Shown here: in pieces, positions 1 to 7,677 of the stretch
Layout of the letters: each line of letters starts with the position of its first letter
Position numbering within the stretch: the first letter of the stretch is position 1
Translations under genes and position numbers: made by a program
The notes under the pieces: model-generated
Seen by the model: only the letters and a program-made list of their open reading frames with translations
Told to the model about the DNA's origin: nothing
Databases searched by the model: none
Source of the DNA: Sulfurospirillum sp.
GTDB lineage: Bacteria > Campylobacterota > Campylobacteria > Campylobacterales > QNZT01
Assembly: GCA_003978405.1 (NCBI GenBank)
Contig: QNZU01000085.1
Location: forward strand, 1-17,668
Direction of reading: 5' to 3'
Length of the DNA: 17,668 bases

Positions 1-998
1 CGATTCTCAAAGAGCCTCTCCTCTATCACAGAAGTTCCATCAGCTATGAGTGAGAGTGCCATAAATTGAGCCTGCATATCTGTTGGAAATCCAGGATACT
101 CGGTGGTCGCTATCGAGATGGGCGTGATCTTAGGACTTGGCTTTATGGTAATTGACTCTTCGTTTAGATCAAAGTTATACCCCATCTCTTGAAGTTTTAG
201 TATTATAGATATTAGATGGGAGTGGTTAACTTTCTTTAGTGTAATTGTTGAGTTTGTAATCGCTCCAGCACACAGATACGAACCAGCTTCAATACGATCG
301 GGGATAACAGAAAGCTCTTCAATCTCAAGTAAACTCCTATCTCTTCCATGGATGATAAGCTCATCACTTCCAATTCCTTTGATTAAAATGCCATTATCAT
401 TTAATATCTCACAAAGTTGCACCACTTCTGGCTCTTTGGCAGCATTGATGATCTTAGTCTCACCCTTTGCCAAAGCTGCAGCCATGACGATATTTTCAGT
501 TCCTGTTACTGTGACCTTGTCAAATATGATAGTCGCACCCTTTAAACCATCTTTTGCAGATGCCAAAACATAACCCTCTTTGATCTCAATCTCCGCCCCC
601 ATAAGTTCCAATGCTTTTAGATGAAGATCAATTGGTCTTTGACCGATGGCACAACCCCCAGGAAGTGATACTCTACACTCTCCAAATCTTGCAAGAAGCG
701 GTCCTAGTGTGAGTATAGAGGCTCTCATCTTCCTAACGATGTCATATTTTGCTTCTGTTTTATTGATAGAATCAGTGTTGATAGTCGCACACTCATCTTC
801 ATAGCTATAACTAGCACCTAAATCTTCTAGCAACAAAAGCATAGTCTTTATATCAGCAACTGAGGGAAGATTACAGATCTTTACTTCACCTTTACACAAA
901 ATCGACATGGCAAGAAGTGGAAGAGCCGCATTTTTTGCCCCTGATATCTCTATCTCACCGCTTAAAGTGCAACCGCCATCAATCTCAAGATAGTCCAT
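1..998 (-). CDS. murA: UDP-N-acetylglucosamine 1-carboxyvinyltransferase MurA (3' end off window)
   Basis: MurA transfers enolpyruvate from PEP to UDP-GlcNAc in the cytoplasm, the first committed step of peptidoglycan synthesis and the target of fosfomycin. The reverse-strand reading begins MDYLEIDGG and continues through SGAKNAALP, with the substrate lysine at K22. The active-site loop reads PGGCAIGQRPIDL with the catalytic cysteine near residue 116, so this is the Cys (fosfomycin-sensitive) type rather than the Asp variant. The last visible part, YPGFPTDMQAQF to EERLFENR, is the conserved C-terminal region. About 332 codons are present and the family is about 420 residues, so roughly 90 residues lie beyond position 1. 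The start at 996-998 is preceded by AAGGG at suitable spacing, and a -10 box lies about 30 bases upstream. The reading frame is intact. Confidence 0.97.
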   Translation of the reverse strand, partial: MDYLEIDGGCTLSGEIEISGAKNAALPLLAMSILCKGEVKICNLPSVADIKTMLLLLEDLGASYSYEDECATINTDSINKTEAKYDIVRKMRASILTLGPLLARFGECRVSLPGGCAIGQRPIDLHLKALELMGAEIEIKEGYVLASAKDGLKGATIIFDKVTVTGTENIVMAAALAKGETKIINAAKEPEVVQLCEILNDNGILIKGIGSDELIIHGRDRSLLEIEELSVIPDRIEAGSYLCAGAITNSTITLKKVNHSHLISIILKLQEMGYNFDLNEESITIKPSPKITPISIATTEYPGFPTDMQAQFMALSLIADGTSVIEERLFEN

Positions 999-1025
999 AC
1001 TAACCCTTATTTTAAATATTTAATT

Positions 1026-1031
1026 ATTGTA
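1026..1031 (-). promoter_or_regulatory. Probable -10 box of the murA promoter
   Basis: On the minus strand TACAAT is preceded by a T-rich TTTTGT. This is the usual look of sigma-70 type promoters in Campylobacterota, which have a strong -10 and a weak or absent -35. Transcription would begin near 1019, leaving a leader of about 20 bases before the murA ribosome binding site (AAGGG, about 1004-1008). Inferred from sequence only. Confidence 0.5.
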
Positions 1032-1108
1032 ACAAAATTTGGATTTATATTGGATCTAAAGTCAGGTAAAAAATCTTAAAAAGTTTGTAATATACAAAAA
1101 GAATCAAG

Positions 1109-1195
1109 TGGTACCGAGGGCCGGACTCGAACCGGCACGGTATTGCTACCATCGGATTTTGAATCCGACGTGTCTACCAATTTCACCACCCCGGC
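1109..1195 (-). tRNA. tRNA-Leu (anticodon CAA)
   Basis: The reverse strand folds into a class II tRNA of 87 bases including an encoded CCA end. The acceptor arm GCCGGGG pairs with CCTCGGT, allowing two G-U pairs. The anticodon stem TCGGA/TCCGA encloses the loop TTCAAAA, which puts CAA at positions 34-36 and so reads the leucine codon UUG. The extra arm is long, with GGTA pairing with TACC, as expected for tRNA-Leu. The T arm is GCCGG-TTCGAGT-CCGGC. The 5' end directly touches the T-tract of the hup terminator hairpin, which leaves no room for a separate promoter between them. Confidence 0.96.
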
Positions 1196-1227
1196 AAAAA
1201 GACTGATAAGTTAGCTCATCAGTCTTT
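1196..1227 (-). terminator. Rho-independent terminator after hup
   Basis: On the minus strand AAAGACTGAT and ATCAGTCTTT form a perfect 10-bp stem around a GAGCTAACTT loop, and the right arm runs on into a tract of five T (1196-1200). It begins 17 bases after the hup stop codon, so it fits a factor-independent terminator for hup. The plus-strand copy also ends in TTT, so weak bidirectional action is possible. Its T-tract ends exactly at the 5' end of tRNA-Leu. Confidence 0.8.
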
Positions 1228-1244
1228 GAAGAGTAGTTGAGGTA

Positions 1245-1523
1245 CTATTTACCAGCAACTGCCTCTTTTAGTTTTTTTCCTACTTTAAATTTTACAGCTG
1301 TTGTTGCAGGAACATTTACAACTTTTGTAGTTCCTGGAACTCTTGCAGTTCTAGCTGCTCTTTGAGTAGTTGAGAAAGTTCCAAAACCAATAAAGCTGAT
1401 GCTTTTTTTCTTCACTAAAGCCTCTTCAATTGTCTCTAGCATTGCATCTAGTGCACTCGTAGTGTCTTTTTTAGACAAACCTGTTTTTGAAGCAACGGCA
1501 TCAATAAATTCAGCTTTCTTCAT
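1245..1523 (-). CDS. hup: HU family DNA-binding protein
   Basis: This 92-residue protein has the HU/IHF fold. The N-terminus MKKAEFIDAVA plus GLSKKDTTSALDAM forms the helical dimerisation part. The signature ISFIGFGTFSTTQRAARTARVPGT lies at about residues 42-66, and the beta-arm DNA-contact region ends with VPATTAVKFKVGKKLKEAV. HU dimers bend and compact DNA in the nucleoid and act as architectural factors in replication and recombination. The length is normal for HU and there is no lysine-rich tail. The start at 1521-1523 has GAGGAA upstream (1533-1538). The gene has its own good promoter and a terminator, so it is probably monocistronic. HU is preferred over IHF because it is a single gene with HU-like spacing, but the two cannot be fully separated by eye. 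Confidence 0.96.
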   Translation of the reverse strand: MKKAEFIDAVASKTGLSKKDTTSALDAMLETIEEALVKKKSISFIGFGTFSTTQRAARTARVPGTTKVVNVPATTAVKFKVGKKLKEAVAGK

Positions 1524-1571
1524 AATAATAAATTCCTCACTTTATAAATTTTTTCTTATATAGAAGTGAAA

Positions 1572-1599
1572 ATAATACACTTTTTTTCTTAAATATCAA
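1572..1599 (-). promoter_or_regulatory. Sigma-70 type promoter of hup
   Basis: On the minus strand TTGATA (1594-1599) and TATTAT (1572-1577) are separated by 16 bases that include an A-rich stretch. This is the best -35/-10 pair in the window and fits a highly expressed nucleoid protein. Transcription would start near 1565, about 40 bases before the hup start codon. Confidence 0.6.
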
Positions 1600-1697
1600 G
1601 CAAAATCCTAATAATACAGGTAAAAAACTACTTTTATTTAGAAATATGACGATTAATAATTAAGTAGTAAGTTGTATAGACAATAAAGGAGTCAGAT

Positions 1698-3599
1698 ATG
1701 AGAGTAAGTCAAAACACTATTTATGACCGTTTTATATCAAATCAGTCAAGTGCCAAAAGTCAGATAGACAGAATGACACAACAAATTTCATCTGGTAAAC
1801 AGATAGACAAGTCCTATCAAGATGCACAAGTTTATCAAGAGACACTAAGATACGATTCTCAAATCAACTCTTTTTCAAATACCATTGATAGGATAAAAAA
1901 ATCCAAAATCATAACAGACTCCAGCGATGCAGCACTTTCCAATATGAGCGATGCCATTAGAGATATAAGAACAAAACTAATTCAAGCTTCAAATGACACT
2001 TTGAGCCCAGATAACCTAAAATCAATTGCCATTGAGTTAAAAGCAAAAAGAGATACAGTACTAGATCTAGCAAACAGTTCAATAAATGGTCAATATCTTT
2101 TTAGCGGTACTGCATCTAGTGTCAAACCTTTTGATGAAAATGGTAATTACAGAGGAAACTCAAATCCACTAAAAGTTCAACTAGATAATGGTCTAGATGC
2201 AGAATATAGTATTACTGGTAAATCACTATTTTCTGGTATAGATCAAAATTTAAAAAAAAGTGTTGTAAATAATGTAAAGTTAGTTAATAAAGATCAAAAT
2301 TCAGAGAACTTTGGTAAACCACTAACTGCTGATAGTAGCATTAAAGATATGTTTGGTACCAATGATTCTACATTCTATTTCTATCTTAATGGAACTGATA
2401 AAGAAGGAAATAGTATCAAAAACAAAATTACTTTAAATGCAAATGATAAAGTAACAGATTTAGTTGATAAAATCTCTTCTGCATATTCAAAGAAAGTAAA
2501 TGTTTCATTTGATAGTGGTTTTATAAAAGTAGAAGATCAAGTGAGTGGTGCATCAAAATTGGATTTTCAAATGATAGGATCCACTCAAAATGTAAATAAT
2601 ACAAGTCAACTAACAAATTCGCTTAATTTCAATCAAAGCAATCAGGCTCTTGCACAAAGCGGAATAGATGACTCACTATATTTTAAAAAAGAGGATAATA
2701 AATTGTTTGCTAATATGCCATTACTCGTTGGTGATGAAATTGCAAATGATACAACTAAATTATCTGAAATTTCACATAGCTCTTTAAATGGTAAGATTTT
2801 AAAAATGAGCCTAACAGATATAAATGGAAATGATGTAAATGTGAGTATTAAGCTCAATAATCACTCTACATTTAAAATAGGCTCAAATACTTACAATATA
2901 TATGATGCTAACCCTGATTCAACAACTGGTGCAGATGTACCAACTAAAGCAAATGATTTTACACTTAGACAATTAAAGTCAATCATATCTATGGCTATGT
3001 CTGGTCAAACACCACAATCCAATACAAAAGAGGCAATAGAAGATGCAATCATAAAATCTTCTCAAAGTATAAAAGTTACTCAGTCACCAAAAGGTGAGTT
3101 AGAGATCATTGACTTAAGCAATAAAGGAAATGATATAAAATTCTCTATCTATCAAAAAGATTCTGGCAATATGGACCATGACTCTTTAATAAAATTTAAC
3201 TCTAATAGAGCAGTTGTGAGTAGTGATCCACAAATCGATTTTTTTAAAGATTTGGATGAGATTATCAAAGCAGTGGACAAAGCAATCAAAGACCCTGGAG
3301 CTGATTTGGATAATCTAAAAAACTTAACGATTGGCAGTTCCATATCGAAAATGGACTCTTTGATCTCAAATATCAATAACGGACAGTCGAAAATAGGTTC
3401 AATTACAAATAGATTAGATACACAGATGCAAAAAGCAGAGGTTCTTAAACTAAATGTTACAGAACTAAAATCAAAAGTATCAGATATAGATATTGCAGAA
3501 ACTGTTGTCAAATATCAGCAGGTATCACTAAGCTATCAAGCAATGATGTCAACTATTGCAAAAGTAAATTCACTCTCACTGTTAAATTATCTAAAATAG
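1698..3599 (+). CDS. flgL: Flagellar hook-associated protein 3 (FlgL)
   Basis: FlgL (HAP3) forms the outer junction ring between the flagellar hook and the flagellin filament, and is exported through the flagellar type III apparatus. The N-terminus MRVSQNTIYDRF, followed by a heptad-rich stretch to about residue 140, is the flagellin/FlgL D0-D1 half. NGQYLFSGT at about 130-138 is a family signature. The C-terminus SDIDIAETVVKYQQVSLSYQ then AMMSTIAKVNSLSLLNYLK is the matching D0 helix. At 633 residues it is about twice the enterobacterial length because a variable Ser/Asn/Asp-rich region of roughly 400 residues is inserted between the two halves; as I recall, epsilonproteobacterial FlgL is also large. 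It is preceded by AAGGAG at 1686-1691. No other flagellar gene is in view. Flagellin is the alternative, but RVSQNTIYDRF and the NYLK ending favour FlgL. Confidence 0.92.
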   Translation: MRVSQNTIYDRFISNQSSAKSQIDRMTQQISSGKQIDKSYQDAQVYQETLRYDSQINSFSNTIDRIKKSKIITDSSDAALSNMSDAIRDIRTKLIQASNDTLSPDNLKSIAIELKAKRDTVLDLANSSINGQYLFSGTASSVKPFDENGNYRGNSNPLKVQLDNGLDAEYSITGKSLFSGIDQNLKKSVVNNVKLVNKDQNSENFGKPLTADSSIKDMFGTNDSTFYFYLNGTDKEGNSIKNKITLNANDKVTDLVDKISSAYSKKVNVSFDSGFIKVEDQVSGASKLDFQMIGSTQNVNNTSQLTNSLNFNQSNQALAQSGIDDSLYFKKEDNKLFANMPLLVGDEIANDTTKLSEISHSSLNGKILKMSLTDINGNDVNVSIKLNNHSTFKIGSNTYNIYDANPDSTTGADVPTKANDFTLRQLKSIISMAMSGQTPQSNTKEAIEDAIIKSSQSIKVTQSPKGELEIIDLSNKGNDIKFSIYQKDSGNMDHDSLIKFNSNRAVVSSDPQIDFFKDLDEIIKAVDKAIKDPGADLDNLKNLTIGSSISKMDSLISNINNGQSKIGSITNRLDTQMQKAEVLKLNVTELKSKVSDIDIAETVVKYQQVSLSYQAMMSTIAKVNSLSLLNYLK

Positions 3600-3615
3600 T
3601 TTAACCTCTTTTAGA

Positions 3616-3621
3616 TATAAT
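3616..3621 (+). promoter_or_regulatory. Probable -10 box of the ftsK promoter
   Basis: A perfect TATAAT preceded by CTTTTAGA lies 17 bases after the flgL stop codon. Transcription would start near 3628. That is upstream of an AAGGG ribosome binding site (about 3640-3644), which supports an ftsK translation start well before the first ATG in frame at 3733. Confidence 0.55.
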
Positions 3622-3639
3622 CCTTAAAAATTAGTCTCG

Positions 3640-3732
3640 AAGGGTTATGCTATTTTAAGAGAGTTTCTATTTGTCATATCAGTTTTTTTCTTTGTCTTTT
3701 TTGGAATTTCGACTATATTTCCTGATGCACCG
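3640..3732 (+). other. Unassigned in-frame N-terminal extension of FtsK
   Basis: In the ftsK frame there is no stop codon between 3628 and 3733. The frame from 3649 reads AILREFLFVISVFFFVFFG and then ISTIFPDAP, a clear transmembrane segment that continues directly into the annotated protein. No ATG, GTG or TTG occurs in frame here. An AAGGG sits at 3640-3644. An ATT codon at 3652 is 7 bases after it, while the only ATG (3647) is out of frame and stops after three codons. Either the start is a rare ATT, or one T is missing from the run at 3653-3656, which would join ATG 3647 to the frame. Confidence 0.65.
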
Positions 3733-5988
3733 ATGGTTGGTGCACTTGGTAGTATATTAGGGCATTTTAATCATAAAATATTTGGTTTTATCGGTTATAT
3801 ATACCCATTTATTTTGATAATTCCTGGATATTTGGTCTATAAAGAGAGCAAATTTACAAAGGAGATTTCTCACTATTTACTACTTGGTGGACTGATATTT
3901 TTTTCACTTCTTCTACTTCAGGCAAAGATATTCAATCCAACTCTTGACGGGCTATTTGGTGCTACAATCAACAATTTTCTAAAAGGGATTATTGGAAATG
4001 TAGGTATATGGCTCTTTATCGTTCTATCTCTTACACTTTCTGTGATGCTGATACTTGATAGCAGTGTTGAAAATATAACAAATGGCATCAGATTAAAGAT
4101 GTGGTTTGAGAATCTGATAGATAAAATTGATATGTTTTTATTTCCTCCTGAAGATGAGTATCTTCAGATAGAAGAGGAGTTTCTAGCCAAAAAACCTCAC
4201 TCTTCAATAAAAAATACACAAATAAAAGAGCAAGAGCCAATAAAACCAACAACTAAAGAGGTACCAAAAAGTATTCAAAAAGAATCTCTGAAGCAGAGTG
4301 ATGAAGATCTGCGTCTTGATACTATCGATGATATAGATAAACTTCTTGGAATATCTATGCAAAAAACATCATATGACAAAGAAGAGAGTTATGATCCTAT
4401 AAAAGAGCTAGACATCCAATCACAAGAACTCACTTATAGCAATCCTAAGAGTAAAAAAACCAATAATGCTGTTAAAAAAAGTAAAAACACCATATCAAAG
4501 GTTGTTGATGAAAATGTGAAAATATTAAATAATCAGATAGAAAAAGGGAAGATTAAAAAACCAAGAAACTTCAAACTCCCATATCTTGATTTTCTAAAAA
4601 CACCACCAAAAAGGAAACATCATATCAATGAAGCGGAGATTGACCAAAAGATTGAGGATCTTCTTGAGAAATTAAAACAGTTTAAAATTGAGGGTGATGT
4701 GGTTAGAACATACTCAGGACCTGTTGTTACTACATTTGAGTTTAAACCAGCAGCCCATATCAAAGTTTCAAAGATTTTAACTCTCCAAGATGATCTTGCA
4801 ATGGCACTAAAAGCTGAGACGATTCGTATTCAAGCTCCAATCCCAGGAAAAGATGTGGTTGGAATTGAGATACCAAACAATAAAATCGAGACAATTTACC
4901 TAAGAGAGGTTCTTGAGAGCAAACTCTTTAAAAATGCCGCATCCCCTTTGACTTTGGCAATTGGTAAAGATATAGTTGGAAATCCTTTTATTACAGATCT
5001 AAAAAAACTTCCCCACCTGTTAATTGCCGGAACCACAGGTAGCGGTAAGTCAGTTGGTGTAAATGCTATGCTTGTCTCTTTGCTATACAGAAATTCACCG
5101 GAGAATCTAAAGCTTTTGATGATCGATCCAAAGATGCTTGAATTTTCTATTTACAATGACATACCACATCTGCTAACTCCTGTTATTACCCAGCCCAAAC
5201 AGGCAATTACAGCTTTGGCAAATATGGTAACAGAGATGGAAAAACGGTACAAACTGATGTCAAATACTAAAACAAAAAATATCGAAAACTATAACCAAAA
5301 AGCACGAAAAGAGGGCAGGGATGAGTTTCCTTATATCGTAATTATTATTGATGAGTTGGCTGATCTTATGATGACAAGTGGTAAAGATGTAGAGTTTTAT
5401 ATCGCAAGACTTGCCCAAATGGCAAGAGCTGCCGGTATCCATATAATCGTCGCTACCCAAAGACCTTCAGTAGATGTAGTAACAGGGCTTATCAAAGCAA
5501 ACCTGCCAAGTAGAATATCTTTTAAAGTAGGACAAAAAATTGACTCAAAAATCATCCTTGATACTCAAGGAGCCGAATCTCTTTTAGGAAGAGGTGATAT
5601 GCTCTTTACACCTCCTGGAAGTTCAGGTATTATCAGGCTTCATGCACCTTTTATCACGGAAGAGGAGATTGAGCAGATTGTCGAGTTTTTAAAGGCACAG
5701 CAAGAGGTAGTATATGATCCATCATATTTGAGTGAATCTGACGAGCAACTCTCTTCAAACTCACCATCAAATTCATCCAAACAAGCTCTAAATGGTGCTT
5801 TTGATGAACTCTTTGAAGAGGCGAAGCAGGTTGTATTAAATGATAAAAAAACTTCAATCAGCTACCTTCAAAGAAGATTACAAATTGGTTATAACAGATC
5901 TGCAACAATTATAGAACAACTAGAGATGGCAGGAGTTTTATCAGCTCCAAATGCAAAGGGACAAAGAGAGATTTTGATAAATGAGTAA
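3733..5988 (+). CDS. ftsK: DNA translocase FtsK
   Basis: FtsK is a septum-anchored hexameric motor that pumps DNA at division, clears the chromosome terminus and activates Xer recombination. From the ATG at 3733 the protein has three hydrophobic segments in the first 120 residues and a charged, low-complexity linker (about 140-285). A RecA-like motor follows, with Walker A GTTGSGKS at 433-440, the FtsK signature DPKMLEFSIYNDIPHLL after it, and Walker B IVIIIDELADLM around D540-E541. RAAGIHIIVATQRPSVDVVTG comes next. A C-terminal winged-helix gamma domain (about 685-751, KTSISYLQRRLQIGYNRSA) reads polarity sequences in DNA. The given start is the first standard codon, but the true protein probably begins about 27-29 residues earlier, adding the usual fourth membrane segment. 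The linker is short compared with E. coli. Confidence 0.95.
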   Translation: MVGALGSILGHFNHKIFGFIGYIYPFILIIPGYLVYKESKFTKEISHYLLLGGLIFFSLLLLQAKIFNPTLDGLFGATINNFLKGIIGNVGIWLFIVLSLTLSVMLILDSSVENITNGIRLKMWFENLIDKIDMFLFPPEDEYLQIEEEFLAKKPHSSIKNTQIKEQEPIKPTTKEVPKSIQKESLKQSDEDLRLDTIDDIDKLLGISMQKTSYDKEESYDPIKELDIQSQELTYSNPKSKKTNNAVKKSKNTISKVVDENVKILNNQIEKGKIKKPRNFKLPYLDFLKTPPKRKHHINEAEIDQKIEDLLEKLKQFKIEGDVVRTYSGPVVTTFEFKPAAHIKVSKILTLQDDLAMALKAETIRIQAPIPGKDVVGIEIPNNKIETIYLREVLESKLFKNAASPLTLAIGKDIVGNPFITDLKKLPHLLIAGTTGSGKSVGVNAMLVSLLYRNSPENLKLLMIDPKMLEFSIYNDIPHLLTPVITQPKQAITALANMVTEMEKRYKLMSNTKTKNIENYNQKARKEGRDEFPYIVIIIDELADLMMTSGKDVEFYIARLAQMARAAGIHIIVATQRPSVDVVTGLIKANLPSRISFKVGQKIDSKIILDTQGAESLLGRGDMLFTPPGSSGIIRLHAPFITEEEIEQIVEFLKAQQEVVYDPSYLSESDEQLSSNSPSNSSKQALNGAFDELFEEAKQVVLNDKKTSISYLQRRLQIGYNRSATIIEQLEMAGVLSAPNAKGQREILINE

Positions 5989-6093
5989 TTGAGTAAATAT
6001 AAAAAATCTTTTTCTCTATTTTAAACAAACTTAATATCAACTGCCTGGTATATCTAACTTTGTGTTTAAAGATACGGCAAAGTAAATTTTTAC

Positions 6094-6099
6094 TAAAAT
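6094..6099 (+). promoter_or_regulatory. Probable -10 box of the guaA promoter
   Basis: TAAAAT preceded by the T-rich AAATTTTTAC lies about 30 bases before guaA, giving a predicted start near 6106 and a leader of about 24 bases. The 141-base gap between ftsK and guaA contains no purine-riboswitch-like fold that I can recognise. The gap also holds an imperfectly supported inverted repeat at 6057-6083. Confidence 0.4.
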
Positions 6100-6129
6100 C
6101 GGCACAAATTATAAACTTCAAGGAATTTA

Positions 6130-7668
6130 ATGAAACATGTCCCTATAGTTGTTTTGGATTTTGGATCCCAATATACACAACTAATAGCAAGAAAACTAAG
6201 AGAAAGTGGAATATATTGTGAAATTGTTCCATATAACGAACCAATTGAGTCTATCAAAGAGAAAGAGCCAAAAGGTCTGATTTTAAGCGGTGGTCCAGCT
6301 TCAGTCTATGATAGTGGAGCATATCATCCTGATAATGAAATTTTTAATTTAGAGATTCCTATTCTTGGGATCTGCTACGGAATGCAACTAATCACTCAGC
6401 ACTTTGGTGGTGTTGTTATTCCTTCAGACAATCACGAATATGGAAAAGCCAAAATAAAGTTTGAAGAAGAGTGTCATCTATTTGATGATACACAAAACAA
6501 TCAGACGGTATGGATGAGTCATGCAGACAGAGTTGATATGCTTCCTGAAGGATTTATAAAAATAGCGAGTTCTGACAACTCTCCATATGCTGCAATTGCC
6601 AATACATCTAGAAACATATATGCTTTACAATTTCACCCAGAAGTTCATCACAGTGAATTTGGTACCACTATTTTGAATAACTTTGCAAATAAGATCTGTG
6701 GTTGTGAAGCAAGTTGGAATATGGGAAGTTTTGCAAAAGAGCAGATTGCAAAGATCAAAGAGAAAGTTGGCGATAAAAAAGTTCTTTGTGGTGTGAGTGG
6801 AGGAGTTGACAGCTCTGTTGTAGCTGCACTACTACATGAAGCAATAGGAGATCAATTGATTCCTGTTTTTGTAGATCATGGACTTTTAAGGACAAATGAA
6901 AAAGAACAGGTAGAAGATATGTTTAAAAACCGCCTTCATGCAAATCTCATTACTGTTGATGCTAAGGAAAAATTTTTAGAGAAACTAAAAGGAGTTACTG
7001 ATCCTGAACAAAAAAGAAAAATCATCGGCGAAACTTTTATAAGTGTATTTGAAACAGAAGCAAAAAAATTTGATGATATCTCTTTCTTGGCACAAGGAAC
7101 TCTCTATACTGATGTGATAGAATCAGTCTCTGTAAAGGGTCCAAGCAAAACAATTAAGTCCCACCACAATGTAGGAGGGTTGCCTGATTGGATGAGCTTT
7201 GAGCTGATTGAGCCATTAAGAGAGATTTTTAAAGATGAGGTGAGAAAACTAGGACTTGAACTGGATCTTCCACTCGATATGATAAATAGACATCCATTCC
7301 CAGGACCTGGACTTGCTATCAGAATTATGGGGGAAGTGAACGAGGATGATTTGGCCCTTTTAAGAAAAGCCGATTCAATTATGATTGATGAGTTAAAATC
7401 AAACGGATATTATGATAAAGTGTGGCAAGCTTTTTGTGTTTTATTAAATGTCAAGAGTGTCGGAGTGATGGGAGACAACAGAACTTATGACAATACAGTC
7501 TGTGTAAGAATGGTAGAGAGTGTGGATGGAATGACCGCAACATTTGCTCATATCCCTCATGAACTACTAGATTCAATATCCAATAGAATTATCAATGAAG
7601 TAGATGGAATTAACAGAGTGGTCTATGATATCACTTCAAAACCACCTGGTACCATTGAGTGGGAATAA
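6130..7668 (+). CDS. guaA: GMP synthase (glutamine-hydrolysing)
   Basis: GuaA converts XMP to GMP using ATP and glutamine, the last step of de novo guanine nucleotide synthesis in the cytoplasm. The N-terminal class I glutamine amidotransferase begins VVLDFGSQYTQLIARKLRE. Its nucleophile lies in GICYGMQ (C82) and the catalytic His/Glu in LQFHPEVHH (H169, E171). The ATP pyrophosphatase domain has the PP-loop SGGVDSS at 223-229. The C-terminal XMP-binding dimerisation domain contains GGLPDWMSFELIEPLREIF and HPFPGPGLAIR, and the protein ends TSKPPGTIEWE, the normal family ending. The 512-residue length is typical and every catalytic residue is present. The start ATG follows AAGGA at 6120-6124. 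It is followed after 9 bases by a membrane-protein gene and lies near a second purine gene, purD. Confidence 0.98.
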   Translation: MKHVPIVVLDFGSQYTQLIARKLRESGIYCEIVPYNEPIESIKEKEPKGLILSGGPASVYDSGAYHPDNEIFNLEIPILGICYGMQLITQHFGGVVIPSDNHEYGKAKIKFEEECHLFDDTQNNQTVWMSHADRVDMLPEGFIKIASSDNSPYAAIANTSRNIYALQFHPEVHHSEFGTTILNNFANKICGCEASWNMGSFAKEQIAKIKEKVGDKKVLCGVSGGVDSSVVAALLHEAIGDQLIPVFVDHGLLRTNEKEQVEDMFKNRLHANLITVDAKEKFLEKLKGVTDPEQKRKIIGETFISVFETEAKKFDDISFLAQGTLYTDVIESVSVKGPSKTIKSHHNVGGLPDWMSFELIEPLREIFKDEVRKLGLELDLPLDMINRHPFPGPGLAIRIMGEVNEDDLALLRKADSIMIDELKSNGYYDKVWQAFCVLLNVKSVGVMGDNRTYDNTVCVRMVESVDGMTATFAHIPHELLDSISNRIINEVDGINRVVYDITSKPPGTIEWE

Positions 7669-7677
7669 AGGAAAGAT

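Noticed and set aside
352..573. Plus-strand open frame of 73 codons near the window start.
   Set aside because: It is antisense to the conserved murA reading frame, which is intact from 998 down to 1.
1621..1690. CGATTA at 1650-1655 upstream of flgL as a possible sigma-28 (FliA) -10 box.
   Set aside because: The only -35-like TAAA is about 20 bases or more away, too far for the FliA spacing, and no GG-N10-GC sigma-54 element was found either. The flgL promoter remains unassigned.
3152..3511. Minus-strand open frame of 119 codons inside flgL.
   Set aside because: Antisense shadow of a confidently identified gene, with no ribosome binding site or family signal.
6057..6083. Inverted repeat ACTTTG / CAAAGT between ftsK and guaA as a terminator or riboswitch.
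   Set aside because: Six pairs around a 15-base loop and no direct T-tract; purine riboswitch core sequences are absent. Probably chance in AT-rich DNA.
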